Below, one piece after another: positions 24,308-33,595 of a stretch of DNA of 64,000 nt. The position numbers were made by a program, and so were the translations under genes. The DNA is taken from positions 1 to 64,000 of the forward strand of contig JAFDIV010000001.1 of assembly GCA_019307815.1 (NCBI GenBank), given 5' to 3'. The notes beneath the pieces are model-generated. The model saw only the letters and a list, made by a program, of their open reading frames with translations, had not been told where the DNA came from and made no database searches. The DNA is from Deltaproteobacteria bacterium (GTDB lineage: Bacteria > Desulfobacterota > DSM-4660 > Desulfatiglandales > Desulfatiglandaceae). Position 1 is the first letter of the stretch. Every line of letters starts with the position of its first letter.

Positions 24308-26122
24308 GTGAGTGCACCAAAGACCGCGCCGCAGGTCTTCAGGGAAACGGTCAGAAAATATGGTGACCGGGTGGCCTTGAGAAAGAAGGAATATGGCCTC
24401 TGGCACGATATCTCCTGGAATGAATATTACAGGATGGCAAAGTGCGTGGGCGCGGCCCTCATATCAATGGGCCTTGAAAAAGGCGATTGTGTCTCCATCA
24501 TTGGTGATAACTGCCCTGAATGGGTCATCATAGACATGGGGATCCAGTGTGCCGGGGGCGTGTCAGTAGGTGTCTATTCTACCAATGCCTGGCAGCAGGT
24601 GGAGTATGTTGTAGAGAATTCAGAATCCAAGTTCTTTTTTGTGGAAAATGAAGAGCAGCTTGACAAATGGCTTCATTTCAAAGACAAGGCCCCCCATTTA
24701 AAAAGGGTAATTGTATGGGACTTGGAAGGCCTGCGGCATTTCAAGGACCCCATGGTAATGAGTTACCAGGACCTTCTGGAAGTTGGACAGGGGGTCCTTG
24801 AAAAGGATCCTGATCTTATAGATAGGAGGATTGATGCACTGACCCCTGATGACCTTTCCGTGCTGATTTACACCTCTGGAACCACAGGCCCTCCCAAGGG
24901 TGCCATGCTCACCCACAAAAATGTCACATGGATGGGGGACACCATTGCCATTGACAATCCCCTCTATGACACGGACGAGGTTATGTCCTTCTTGCCCCTT
25001 TGCCATATCTTTGAAAGGCTTTTCTCTGTGTTTGCCCATATAAGACATGCATATACCGTAAACTTTATAGAGAGCCTGGATACTGTTACTGATAATATGA
25101 TAGAGATTTCCCCCACGGTTGGGTATGCAGTACCAAGGATTTGGGAGAAATACTATTCTGCCATTTATATCAGGATGTCTGATGCCACGTGGTTTAAAAG
25201 ACTTGTATTTGGAGCAGCCCTCAAGATTGGCCAAAAAAGGGCGGGCCTAAAGATGGGATTTAAAAAGATCCCCTTTTATATAGAGGCCCTTTATCAGTTG
25301 GCCTACTTTTGTGTCTTTAGAAAATTAAAAGAGAGGCTCGGTTTTGACCGCCTACGGGTCGCTTACTCTGGGGCAGCTCCCATCTCCCCTGATGTGTTAT
25401 ACTTTTTCCAGTCCATTGGCGTGAACCTTATTGAAGGTTATGGCCAGACAGAAGGCACTGGCGTCACCTGTGTATCAAGGGTTGGATGGGTAAAATTTGG
25501 CACAGTGGGCCCACCCATAACCGGCACAGAAGTAAAAATCGCAGAGGATGGAGAGATCCTTGTTCGGTCCCCGAGTGTTTTCAAAGGCTATTATAAAAAT
25601 CCCGAGGCAACTGCCGAGACCATCAAGGACGGGTGGCTTTATTCAGGCGATGTTGGGGAGATTGATGAAAATGGTTTTTTGAAGATAACTGACAGGAAAA
25701 AGGACATCATTGTCACTGCCGGTGGGAAAAATATTACACCTCAGTATATTGAGAACAAACTGAAATTTAGCCCATACATTAATGATGCGGTAGTAATTGG
25801 TGATGGCCGAAAATATCTCACCTGCCTAATTATGATAGACGAAGACAATGTGGTCAAATATGCCCAGGACCATAAAGTCCAATTTTCCACATACAAAGAC
25901 CTCACCCAAAGTCCTGAAATCATCAAATTGATTCAGGGTGAGGTAGACAAGGTAAATGAACAACTGGCAAGGGTAGAGCAAATCAAAAAATTTACCATCT
26001 TGCCCAAAAAGCTTTATGAGGAAGATGGTGAGGTGACCCCCACCATGAAGGTAAAGCGGAAATACGTGAATGAGGCCTTTAAGGATTTGATAGAGGCCAT
26101 GTATCGGGGCAAAAAGGAATAG
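24308..26122 (+). CDS. Long-chain acyl-CoA synthetase (AMP-forming, FadD15/LACS-like)
   Basis: 604 residues, GTG start one base after the livF stop. ANL motifs: YTSGTTGPPKGAMLTH, YSGAAPISPDVLYFF, IEGYGQTEGTGVTCV, YSGDVGEIDENGFLKITDRK and VTAGGKNITPQYIENKL. The length and the long C-terminal region place it with LACS-type ligases rather than the shorter enzyme in the first operon. It converts a fatty or similar carboxylic acid to its CoA ester at the membrane. As last gene of the operon it would trap the imported acid. Confidence 0.92.
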   Translation: MSAPKTAPQVFRETVRKYGDRVALRKKEYGLWHDISWNEYYRMAKCVGAALISMGLEKGDCVSIIGDNCPEWVIIDMGIQCAGGVSVGVYSTNAWQQVEYVVENSESKFFFVENEEQLDKWLHFKDKAPHLKRVIVWDLEGLRHFKDPMVMSYQDLLEVGQGVLEKDPDLIDRRIDALTPDDLSVLIYTSGTTGPPKGAMLTHKNVTWMGDTIAIDNPLYDTDEVMSFLPLCHIFERLFSVFAHIRHAYTVNFIESLDTVTDNMIEISPTVGYAVPRIWEKYYSAIYIRMSDATWFKRLVFGAALKIGQKRAGLKMGFKKIPFYIEALYQLAYFCVFRKLKERLGFDRLRVAYSGAAPISPDVLYFFQSIGVNLIEGYGQTEGTGVTCVSRVGWVKFGTVGPPITGTEVKIAEDGEILVRSPSVFKGYYKNPEATAETIKDGWLYSGDVGEIDENGFLKITDRKKDIIVTAGGKNITPQYIENKLKFSPYINDAVVIGDGRKYLTCLIMIDEDNVVKYAQDHKVQFSTYKDLTQSPEIIKLIQGEVDKVNEQLARVEQIKKFTILPKKLYEEDGEVTPTMKVKRKYVNEAFKDLIEAMYRGKKE

Positions 26123-26143
26123 TCGTTGGTTGGTCGGCTTTAG

Positions 26144-26272
26144 CTATAAATCCCGGATATAGTGGATAAACACCATACTTCCACTAATATTGTATTTTAT
26201 AGGCATTCCCAATTCCTCAAAGGCCGCACAAAACTGACTGATATCCCGTGGGGCCACCCCAGATGCTGGCAT
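26144..26272 (-). CDS. Hypothetical 42-residue protein
   Basis: Begins MPASGVAPRDISQFCAAFEE and ends with VFIHYIRDL. The start has a purine-rich AAAAGGAAGGG 9-19 bases upstream. The composition is protein-like (an amphipathic helix, then two short strands). It lies downstream of hicA on the same strand, separated by 63 bases, and may belong to that operon or be a gene remnant. No family recognised. Confidence 0.35.
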   Translation of the reverse strand: MPASGVAPRDISQFCAAFEELGMPIKYNISGSMVFIHYIRDL

Positions 26273-26335
26273 CTAACACTTACCCTTCCTTTTGCTCAAA
26301 CCCTGATTTATCTTAATTAAGGGCCTGTCTATCCT

Positions 26336-26569
26336 CTATCTACATTTCTGTAAAAGTTTAAAATACTTGGCCCGATCCATATTTGCCGTCCGCATATTGC
26401 TTTTGATTATTTCTACATCGACCTGCTTATACGTTGGAATCACGATAGGCCTGGCCACGCCCTCTTTCACGTACAATCGATGGTCTCCGCTTTGCCGCGA
26501 AAATTCAAATCCATCGCTAATAAAAACACACTCCAAAATTTTCCAATGAACCGGCGTTATGCGTGGCAT
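26336..26569 (-). CDS. HicA-family toxin-like protein (YcfA/HicA mRNA interferase)
   Basis: 77 residues. GFEFSRQSGDHRLYV contains the catalytic-type histidine of HicA (H30 in GDH, where G-S/D-H is conserved), and RPIVIPTYKQVDVEIIKSNM is the following dsRBD-like strand and helix. HicA cleaves mRNA when not bound by HicB. The start overlaps the HicB gene by 13 bases, in the hicB-hicA order. The N-terminus (PVHWKILECVFISDG) is somewhat longer than the shortest HicA proteins. Confidence 0.75.
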   Translation of the reverse strand: MPRITPVHWKILECVFISDGFEFSRQSGDHRLYVKEGVARPIVIPTYKQVDVEIIKSNMRTANMDRAKYFKLLQKCR

Positions 26570-26883
26570 TCCCGAAGTTGTCGTTGGACAATGAATGGAA
26601 GGGGTACATTGATGTAATCTTCACCGGGCCTTACAGTTTTTTGGGGTCCTGTAACAGGGTGGGCAGGCTTAAAGCCACAATCTTTCAATACTTGATCTAA
26701 GGTTCCTCTTTCAAAACAAGAGATTAGAAAAAGGGATAGGGCTTCCGCAAGATTTTTTTTGGCCTTTCTTTCAGTTTCGCCCTGGGAATGGACATCAAAA
26801 ACCGGGCACGAGGCCAAGTACCAGTTTTTCCTTTTTCTTACCTTAATAGGAAGCCTTGCGTTGAACTGTACAGTTACTTCCAT
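26557..26883 (-). CDS. HicB-family antitoxin
   Basis: 108 residues. FNARLPIKVRKRKNWYLASC, VFDVHSQGETERKAKKNLAE and ALSLFLISCFERGTLDQVLK follow the HicB pattern (a degenerate RNase-H-like fold with the ...SQG.T...A..N..EAL signature). It binds and silences HicA; DNA binding would need a C-terminal motif that is not obvious here. The gene comes first, so the antitoxin precedes the toxin. Confidence 0.8.
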   Translation of the reverse strand: MEVTVQFNARLPIKVRKRKNWYLASCPVFDVHSQGETERKAKKNLAEALSLFLISCFERGTLDQVLKDCGFKPAHPVTGPQKTVRPGEDYINVPLPFIVQRQLRECHA

Positions 26884-27198
26884 GGTAACTCCACATTTAA
26901 ATCTTTACTATTATTTAGATCACGTAGATACCTTTTTGTCAATCCTCAAAATTAATCGGAAACTCCCAATATCTACTGCAAAAAAATTACCATATCTCAC
27001 CCTTGCCCAAAAGCAACAAAGCCAAAACATAGCACTTCGCCCTTCATCTAACCTTAAGCAAAATATCTTCGTAATCTGAGCTTCCCAAAGGGGTAGATGC
27101 CGGCATTGTTGTTATGGATTCTTCTTGATAGAGGGCCATAACCCGGATATCATCCTAGTCTTGGGAATCTCGACGATCTTATCTTTGAGGAGGAAGAG
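26884..27198. other. Intergenic stretch before M16C peptidase
   Basis: 315 bp with no supported gene. AT-rich near 26,890-27,000, where the hicBA promoter (minus strand) is expected. A + strand frame reaching in from 26,759 is the shadow of hicB. Confidence 0.5.
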
Positions 27199-30117
27199 GT
27201 GAAAACGATTCACGGTTTTGAACTGCTGGAAGAAAAGGAAATAAAGGAGTACCGCACCATGGCCCGGCTTTTTCGCCATATCAAAACGGGGGCCCAGGTG
27301 CTCTCCCTTTCCAATGATGACGATAACAAGGTCTTTGGCATCACGTTCAGGACGCCACCTACAGATTCCACGGGTGTTGCCCACATTCTGGAGCACTCGG
27401 TGCTGTGCGGTTCACGGAAGTACCCGGTCAAAGAACCCTTTGTGGAACTCCTCAAGGGCTCGCTCCAAACCTTCCTAAATGCCTTCACCTATCCTGACAG
27501 GACATGCTATCCAGTGGCAAGCCAGAATCTCCAGGATTTCTACAACCTCATTGACGTATACCTGGATGCCGTGTTCTATCCTTTGCTCGACCCGTTCATC
27601 TTCAAACAGGAAGGCTGGCATGTGGAAGCAGAGACCCAAGACGGCCCCTTTCATTTCAAGGGCGTGGTCTACAATGAGATGAAGGGGGCATATTCATCGC
27701 CCGATAATGTGCTCTCAGAGTATTCGCTCCAATCGCTGTTTCCTGACAACCCTTATGGCTTTGACTCAGGCGGCAACCCAAGAGAGATCCCCAATCTCAC
27801 CTACGAACAATTCAAGGCCTTCCACGAAACCTATTATCATCCCTCCAATGCCCGCATCTATTTTTATGGCGACGATGATCCAGAGGCAAGGCTCAGGATC
27901 CTTCAAGGCTACCTTGATGCCTTTGAACCCATTCAAGTAGATTCCCAGGTAAAGGTCCAGCCCCCCTTCAAGGAACCTAGGCGCATGGAGCGGGGGTATA
28001 TGGTGGACGAAGGGACCCCCAACCCAAAGGCCATGATCACATGCAACTGGGTATTGGGGGAGACCGCAGAGACCCAAAAGAACTTCTCGTTACGCATTCT
28101 CGAATACATCCTCCTTGGGATGCCCGGCTCCCCACTTCGAAAGGCCCTCATAGAATCGGGGCTGGGCGAGGACCTGGCAGGTGAAGGCCTGGGAACCGAG
28201 CTGCGGCAGATATATTTTTCCACTGGGCTTAAGGGAATAGATGTGATCAATCAGGAACGGGTGGAGGGGCTCATTTGGGAGACCCTGGAAAAGCTGGCCA
28301 CAAAAGGCATTGATCCCAAGACCGTGGAGGCCGCACTCAACACCATCGAGTTTCGCCTTCGGGAAAACAACACGGGCAACTTCCCCCGGGGCCTGGTTCT
28401 TATGCTGCGGGCCCTCAGCACCTGGGTGTATGATGAGGATCCTACCGGCCTTCTCGCCTTTGAAAAACCGCTTCAGGAGATCAGAAACACGCTAAAGTCA
28501 AATCCTCGCTACTTTGAACAGCTTGTGGAGCAACTGCTGCTCCAAAACCCACATCGGACGGTGTTGCTCCTGAGGCCCGACCCAGAGCTTCGAAAAAAAG
28601 AAGAAGAGAAAGAAAAAAATCGCCTGACAAACCTTTGCTCCAACCTGAGCAGGGAAGAGCTTGAGCAGCTTGTAAAAGAGACCTTGGAGCTCAAGAAGAG
28701 GCAACAGAGCCCTGATCCACCCGAAGCCCTGGCCAAGATACCCACACTCACCCTTAAGGATCTTGACAGGAAAAACAAATCCATCCCCCTTGCCCTGGAA
28801 GAGACCGCAAACGTAAAGGTTCTTGTGCATGATCTCTTTACGAGCGGCATCTGCTACCTTGATCTTGGGTTTGATCTTCACACCCTACGAGACGATCTGC
28901 TGCCCTATGTGCCCCTTTTCGGCCGAGCCCTGGTGGAGATGGGGACGGAAAAGGAAGATTACGTCAGCCTAAGCCAGCGCATCAGCCAAAAGACTGGAGG
29001 GATCCACTCTGAGTGCTTTTCCTCCCCTGTCAGGGATTCCTCCAAAACGGCCGCCCGGCTTTTTTTGCGGGCAAAGGCCATGGTAAGGCAAGAAAGGGAC
29101 ATGCTCGACATCCTTAAGGACCTGCTCCTGATCCCAAGGCTGGACAACCAGGAACGCTTCCGCCAGATGGTACTTGAAGAAAAGGCCCGGGCAGAGCAGC
29201 GGCTCATCCCTGCAGGCCACCATATGGTGAACCTGAGGTTGCGCTCCCACTTTGGGGAACCTTACTGGCTGGCTGAAAAGATGGGAGGCATAAGTTACCT
29301 CTTTTTCCTGAGGGATCTGGCCTCCCATGTGGAAAATCAATGGGCCCAGGTGCTGGAGGTCCTGCATACCTTGCGCGATTGCCTCATCAATGCAAACAAC
29401 ATGATCGCCAACGTGACCCTGGACAGCAAACATTATGTAGATTTCCGTGGACTGCTCTCGGGTTTCTTGGCCCAACTGCCTAAGGCGCAACCACAGGCCG
29501 TCACCTGGAAATGGGCGCCTCCGGGCTCTGAATGCGAGGGCCTAACTATTCCTACTCAGGTAAACTATGTGGGAAAAGGGGCCAACCTTTACGATCTAGG
29601 CTACCGGTTCCATGGCTCGGCACTGGTCATCTCCCGCTACCTGAAAACCACATGGCTGTGGGAGCAGGTGAGGGTGCAGGGTGGGGCCTATGGCGCCTTT
29701 TCTCTGTTTGACCGTCTGTCCGGTGTGATGAGCTTTGTCTCCTACCGGGATCCCAATTTGGAGCGCACCCTGGAGGCCTTTGATGGGGCGGCCCGTTTCA
29801 TAGGACAAAAAAACATGGACAAGACCGAGCTCACCAAGGCCATTATCGGCACCATTGGGGACCTGGACGCCCCCATGCTGCCTGATGCAAAGGGATACAC
29901 CTCCATGCTGCGCTATCTTTGCAATGACACCGAAGAGGTACGCCAAAAGATGCGGGATGAGGTATTGGAAACCACACCAGAGCATTTTCGCGCCTTTGCC
30001 CAGGCACTTGCAGGGATCAATCAAAAGGGTATTGTGAAGGTCCTTGGTTCACCGGATGCTATTGAAGTGGCCAACCGCAGCCGCCCTGGATGGCTTGAGG
30101 TGATGAAGGTGCTTTAG
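27199..30117 (+). CDS. M16C-family zinc metallopeptidase (presequence protease-like)
   Basis: 972 residues, GTG start after GGAGGAAGAG. The inverted zinc motif is HILEH (residues 62-66) with the downstream glutamate in EMKGAYSSPDN. The four-domain layout with a helical linker (about 470-510, rich in E, K, R) fits the PreP/M16C clamshell proteases that degrade peptides up to about 70 residues. It has no signal peptide and so is probably cytoplasmic. Length matches the family. It appears to be a single gene. Confidence 0.93.
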   Translation: MKTIHGFELLEEKEIKEYRTMARLFRHIKTGAQVLSLSNDDDNKVFGITFRTPPTDSTGVAHILEHSVLCGSRKYPVKEPFVELLKGSLQTFLNAFTYPDRTCYPVASQNLQDFYNLIDVYLDAVFYPLLDPFIFKQEGWHVEAETQDGPFHFKGVVYNEMKGAYSSPDNVLSEYSLQSLFPDNPYGFDSGGNPREIPNLTYEQFKAFHETYYHPSNARIYFYGDDDPEARLRILQGYLDAFEPIQVDSQVKVQPPFKEPRRMERGYMVDEGTPNPKAMITCNWVLGETAETQKNFSLRILEYILLGMPGSPLRKALIESGLGEDLAGEGLGTELRQIYFSTGLKGIDVINQERVEGLIWETLEKLATKGIDPKTVEAALNTIEFRLRENNTGNFPRGLVLMLRALSTWVYDEDPTGLLAFEKPLQEIRNTLKSNPRYFEQLVEQLLLQNPHRTVLLLRPDPELRKKEEEKEKNRLTNLCSNLSREELEQLVKETLELKKRQQSPDPPEALAKIPTLTLKDLDRKNKSIPLALEETANVKVLVHDLFTSGICYLDLGFDLHTLRDDLLPYVPLFGRALVEMGTEKEDYVSLSQRISQKTGGIHSECFSSPVRDSSKTAARLFLRAKAMVRQERDMLDILKDLLLIPRLDNQERFRQMVLEEKARAEQRLIPAGHHMVNLRLRSHFGEPYWLAEKMGGISYLFFLRDLASHVENQWAQVLEVLHTLRDCLINANNMIANVTLDSKHYVDFRGLLSGFLAQLPKAQPQAVTWKWAPPGSECEGLTIPTQVNYVGKGANLYDLGYRFHGSALVISRYLKTTWLWEQVRVQGGAYGAFSLFDRLSGVMSFVSYRDPNLERTLEAFDGAARFIGQKNMDKTELTKAIIGTIGDLDAPMLPDAKGYTSMLRYLCNDTEEVRQKMRDEVLETTPEHFRAFAQALAGINQKGIVKVLGSPDAIEVANRSRPGWLEVMKVL

Positions 30118-30149
30118 GGAAGCTATAAGCGGTCAGCTTTCAGCCGAAT

Positions 30150-30282
30150 CCGCCAAACTTTGTGGCGGGTAGGCAGGCTCGAAATGACAAACAAGGGCCA
30201 ATCTTGGTTGGGATTGGAAACATTTACTGATTGTTCAATAACCTATTTCTTCCATGTATAACCCCGAAGCGAGGCATCGGGG
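30150..30282. repeat. Small palindromes and half of interspersed repeat
   Basis: CCGCCA/TGGCGG (30,150-30,155 and 30,163-30,168) followed by GGTAGGCAGG-like text and TCGAAATGAC, the right end of the 39,144-39,249 repeat. Further on, CCCCGA/TCGGGG (30,262-30,267 and 30,277-30,282) forms a small hairpin. No gene in 30,118-30,320. Confidence 0.45.
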
Positions 30283-30320
30283 CCCGGTGCTGATAGCTGA
30301 GGGCTGAATGCTTGTCTTTT

Positions 30321-30497
30321 TCAAGTCATAATACCCGTGGTCTTACCTGGATCCAGGGCTGAGCTTCCCTTGGCCCGCAGTTTTGGCTTTAACACCTCTT
30401 TCAAGAACCTAAGGGCCTCTTTTTCGTCGGCATCCATAAGGATAGATTCCACCCACATTACTTCCTGCTCTGAGAGTTCGATTACTTGTTTGGCCAT
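30321..30497 (-). CDS. Hypothetical small acidic/helical protein
   Basis: 58 residues from ATG 30,497, which has an excellent ribosome site (AGGAGGGGG, about 3-11 bases upstream); a start nine codons earlier has none. The product MAKQVIELSEQEVMWVESIL continues with a helical DADEKEALRFLKEVLKPKLR and a flexible tail. The family is not recognised. It stands divergent to the RACo-like gene, sharing the 150-bp promoter region. Confidence 0.6.
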   Translation of the reverse strand: MAKQVIELSEQEVMWVESILMDADEKEALRFLKEVLKPKLRAKGSSALDPGKTTGIMT

Positions 30498-30647
30498 TGC
30501 CCCCCTCCTGATATGGGATCTCAAAATTTATTTCACATTTTACCGCTTCTCCTATATAAATAGCAATTCGGAATTATAGATAACCACTGGTCTTATTGCG
30601 AAACACCTAAAACCGGTATTCAATAACTTTTCACTTGGAGCGTACTC

Positions 30648-32522
30648 ATGGCCAAATACATGGTATCATTTATGCCCACCAACAGATCCGCTATGGTAGA
30701 GGAAGGCACAACCATAGCGGAAGCCGCCAGGCAAGCTGACGTGTTTATCAAAAATCTCTGCGGAGGAGAGGGAGTATGCGGCCAGTGCCGCGTTCAAATC
30801 ACCTCGGGCAAGGCAGAGGCAGACGAGCAGGCCAGGGCCTTTTTCTCAGAAGAGGAAATCGAAAGGGGTTATGTACTGGCTTGTCAAACCGAGGTCCATG
30901 ATAACCTGGAGGTGCTGATCCCGCCAGAGACCCGAATGGAAGAGGCCAAGATCATGACAGGAGAGGCGGCTGGGCTAGAGGCCGAGGGCGAAGCTAAGCC
31001 GCTCGTGAGAAAAATCTTCCTTGAAATGCCAGAGCCCACCCTTGAAGACAATATCTCGGACATCGAGCGGGTCTCGAGGGAATTGCGCAGAAAAATCGGC
31101 TGGCACAGCTACGAAATATCCCTGAGCTGCTTGAGACGCCTTTCTGAAAAACTTCGAGACAGTCAATTCAAGGTGACCGCCTCTGTGGCAAAGCGAGGTG
31201 GCGGCTATAAGATCCTGAGGATTGATCCAGGGGATACTACCAGCAGCCATTATGGCCTTGCTGTGGACGTGGGCACCACTACCGTGGTAGCCCAACTCGT
31301 GGAGATGAGTACCGGCAGGATCCTCGGTGTATCAGGCACCCATAACCTCCAGGCCAGCTTTGGAGAGGACGTGATCTCCAGAATTATCTATGCCTGTAAA
31401 AAGGATGGACTTGGCCCGGTTCACGAAGCAGTCATCAAGAACATCAATCAGTTAATCGATGACCTAACGAGTGAAAAGAATATTTCTCGTGATGATATCA
31501 TTGCCATGGTGGCGGCAGGCAACACCACCATGAGCCATCTTTTGCTGGGGCTCTTGCCATGTTCCATCCGGCTGGAACCATATGTGCCAACAGCGGATAT
31601 TTATCCCCAGATCTATGCAAGAAAAATTGGGGTGCAGATCAATCCTGAAGGCATCCTGGAAACCCTTCCCAGTGTGGCCTCTTATGTGGGAGGAGACATC
31701 GTGGCTGGTGTGCTCGCCTGTGGGATCCCGGATCATCCAGAGGTAAGGGGATTGATAGATATAGGCACCAACGGAGAAATAGCCATCGGTAACAACGAAT
31801 GGTTGGTGTGTTGTTCGGCCTCTGCCGGTCCTGCCTTTGAAGGGGGAGGAACCCGGTGCGGGATGCGCGCCACAAAGGGTGCCATTGAAAAGATCGAGAT
31901 CTCCAACGGCAAACTGACCTACAAAACCATCGGCAATGCCAAACCACGAGGGCTTTGCGGGTCAGGACTCATTGATTGTATGTATGAGCTGGTGAAAAAC
32001 GGTATTATTGCACCTGACGGAAAATTCAACCGGGATCTCAAGGATGAGCGCCTAGCCATTGTAGACGAAATCCCTGAATACACCATCGCCTTTGCAGAGG
32101 AAAGTGAAAGCGGAGAGCCCATTGTAATCACGGAATCAGACATTGATAACCTGATGAAATCCAAGGGCGCCATATTCGCCGCCATTAAATCCCTAATGGA
32201 CTATATTGGCCTTGAGTTTGACCAGATCGAGAGATTTTATGTGGCAGGAGGGTTTGGCAACTTCCTGAATATCGAAAAATCCATTGCCATAGGACTGCTG
32301 CCAGACATCCCAAAAGAAAAGATCGAATTCATCGGGAACAGCTCGCTGACGGGCGCTCGCCTTTGCCTTTTGTCCGAAGAGGCCCTGGAAAAATCCTTTA
32401 ACATATCCCGGGCCATGACCAATATTGAGCTTTCCAACTACCAGCCCTTTATGGACGAGTTCGTGGCTGCCCTCTTTTTACCCCATACGAACCGAAAACT
32501 ATTCCCTTCGGTCACATATTGA
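30648..32522 (+). CDS. RACo-like ASKHA/ferredoxin protein (corrinoid reductive activator)
   Basis: 624 residues. The N-terminal 2Fe-2S ferredoxin domain has cysteines C38, C44, C47 and C79 (NLCGGEGVCGQC...LACQ). A middle linker precedes a DUF4445/ASKHA ATPase region with AVDVGTTTVVAQLVE, GLIDIGTNGEIAIG and a C-terminal AGGFGNFLNIEKSIAIGLLP. This is the architecture of RACo, which uses ATP to return inactive Co(II) corrinoid proteins to Co(I). A likely client is the corrinoid iron-sulfur protein of the operon at 58,720-64,000, or a methyltransferase elsewhere; the client is inferred. Confidence 0.88.
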   Translation: MAKYMVSFMPTNRSAMVEEGTTIAEAARQADVFIKNLCGGEGVCGQCRVQITSGKAEADEQARAFFSEEEIERGYVLACQTEVHDNLEVLIPPETRMEEAKIMTGEAAGLEAEGEAKPLVRKIFLEMPEPTLEDNISDIERVSRELRRKIGWHSYEISLSCLRRLSEKLRDSQFKVTASVAKRGGGYKILRIDPGDTTSSHYGLAVDVGTTTVVAQLVEMSTGRILGVSGTHNLQASFGEDVISRIIYACKKDGLGPVHEAVIKNINQLIDDLTSEKNISRDDIIAMVAAGNTTMSHLLLGLLPCSIRLEPYVPTADIYPQIYARKIGVQINPEGILETLPSVASYVGGDIVAGVLACGIPDHPEVRGLIDIGTNGEIAIGNNEWLVCCSASAGPAFEGGGTRCGMRATKGAIEKIEISNGKLTYKTIGNAKPRGLCGSGLIDCMYELVKNGIIAPDGKFNRDLKDERLAIVDEIPEYTIAFAEESESGEPIVITESDIDNLMKSKGAIFAAIKSLMDYIGLEFDQIERFYVAGGFGNFLNIEKSIAIGLLPDIPKEKIEFIGNSSLTGARLCLLSEEALEKSFNISRAMTNIELSNYQPFMDEFVAALFLPHTNRKLFPSVTY

Positions 32523-32525
32523 TAT

Positions 32526-32562
32526 CTGCCCATCCGGTCTTGATGATACTGGGGATGGGCAG
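32526..32562 (+). terminator. Hairpin after RACo-like gene
   Basis: CTGCCCATCC (32,526-32,535) and GGATGGGCAG (32,553-32,562) pair perfectly over 10 bp. The following sequence has only CTTTTG, so termination would be weak or Rho-assisted. Confidence 0.5.
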
Positions 32563-32659
32563 CCTCACCACCTTTTGCCTCATCTTGACTCAAGACCATG
32601 AATGATTAGCTTTTTGATGTGGCTTGCCTAACGCATACATTATCAAGGAGGTGAATCCA

Positions 32660-33094
32660 ATGACCCTTTTGGATCTTATACCATTTACAAATGAATTCCT
32701 AGGAGCTGAAGAGCTCATGGAAGAAATTTGGCCTGACCTGAATATTGATCGCACCCCAAGCACAGGATGGCAATGGAGCCCAGCCTTTGATTTGGCCGAG
32801 ACGGAAAAGGAGTACATAATCAAGGCAGAGGTGCCTGGAGTGGACCCCAAGGACATGAAAATCACCTTCTCAAATGGTGTCTTGTGGGTTCGAGGTGAAA
32901 AGAAGCCAGAGGCCAAAGACGAAGAGAGGTATTTACATCGACAAGAAAGATGGTTTGGTTCTTTTGAGCGTGCCTTCAGGTTTGCTGAGGAGGTGGCCGG
33001 GGACAAGATCGAGGCCATTTATCGCAATGGCGTGCTCACGCTTCACCTACCCAAGGCACAAAACGGCCAAGTCAGGAAGATCAAAGTAAAATAA
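32660..33094 (+). CDS. Small heat-shock protein, Hsp20/alpha-crystallin family
   Basis: 144 residues from ATG 32,660, which follows AAGGAGGTG; a start 12 codons upstream lacks a site. The alpha-crystallin domain spans about residues 40-137: SPAFDLAETEKEYIIKAEVP, VDPKDMKITFSNGVLWVRGE and the signature IYRNGVLTLHLPKA. The C-terminal tail ends KIKVK, a short version of the I-x-I anchor. It holds denatured proteins for refolding. It sits before a CbpM-like gene, suggesting a stress unit. Confidence 0.95.
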   Translation: MTLLDLIPFTNEFLGAEELMEEIWPDLNIDRTPSTGWQWSPAFDLAETEKEYIIKAEVPGVDPKDMKITFSNGVLWVRGEKKPEAKDEERYLHRQERWFGSFERAFRFAEEVAGDKIEAIYRNGVLTLHLPKAQNGQVRKIKVK

Positions 33095-33115
33095 GAAGGC
33101 CTCTTTTCATTTCAA

Positions 33116-33160
33116 AAAGGGTACTGTATGATGCGTAATTAGGCAGAAGCAGTGCCCTTT
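33116..33160 (+). terminator. Probable terminator after hsp20
   Basis: AAAGGGTACTG (33,116-33,126) and CAGTGCCCTTT (33,150-33,160) pair with one G-T wobble around a 23-nt loop, followed by GCTTTG. Confidence 0.4.
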
Positions 33161-33250
33161 GCTTTGTGTTCACATGGAACTTAAAACCCTGATCAGCTCA
33201 TACACAGGGCAAATCCTTTTTAACAGGACCATGGGGAAAGGGGAATCTGC

Positions 33251-33583
33251 ATGACAAAGACCTTCTTGACCTTGAGGGAAGTAAAGGAGCACTTTGAGAT
33301 CGAGGACGACTTTCTGGACCTCCTGGAAAGCGAGGAAATCATTTGTCCTGAATGTGGCCAAGAGGTGGAGGAAAAACGATTTCCCTTTTCAGAAATCGAA
33401 AAATTGCGTCTGGCAAAAATCCTCATGGATGAGATGGGCGTGAACCTGGCCGGTGTAGAGGTCATCTTGAGGCTTCGGCAGAACATGCTTGAGATGAGAA
33501 GGCAATTTGATGCTATCCTAGAAGATATTGCCAAGGTCTTTAAAGAGGCAATGGATACCATGAAGAAGAATTCTTGGCAGTAG
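33251..33583 (+). CDS. CbpM/MerR-like chaperone modulator
   Basis: 110 residues. The N-terminal MerR-like winged helix (FLTLREVKEHFEIEDDFLDL) has a CPECGQ cysteine pair inserted, followed by FPFSEIEKLRLAKILMDEMG and a coiled-coil helix (LRLRQNMLEMRRQFDAILED). This matches the CbpM/HspR-like proteins that modulate DnaJ-type cochaperones. Its position next to hsp20 supports a stress function. No dnaK or dnaJ is seen in the window. The ribosome site AAAGGGGA precedes ATG. Confidence 0.68.
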   Translation: MTKTFLTLREVKEHFEIEDDFLDLLESEEIICPECGQEVEEKRFPFSEIEKLRLAKILMDEMGVNLAGVEVILRLRQNMLEMRRQFDAILEDIAKVFKEAMDTMKKNSWQ

Positions 33584-33595
33584 CATTCATCAGCC

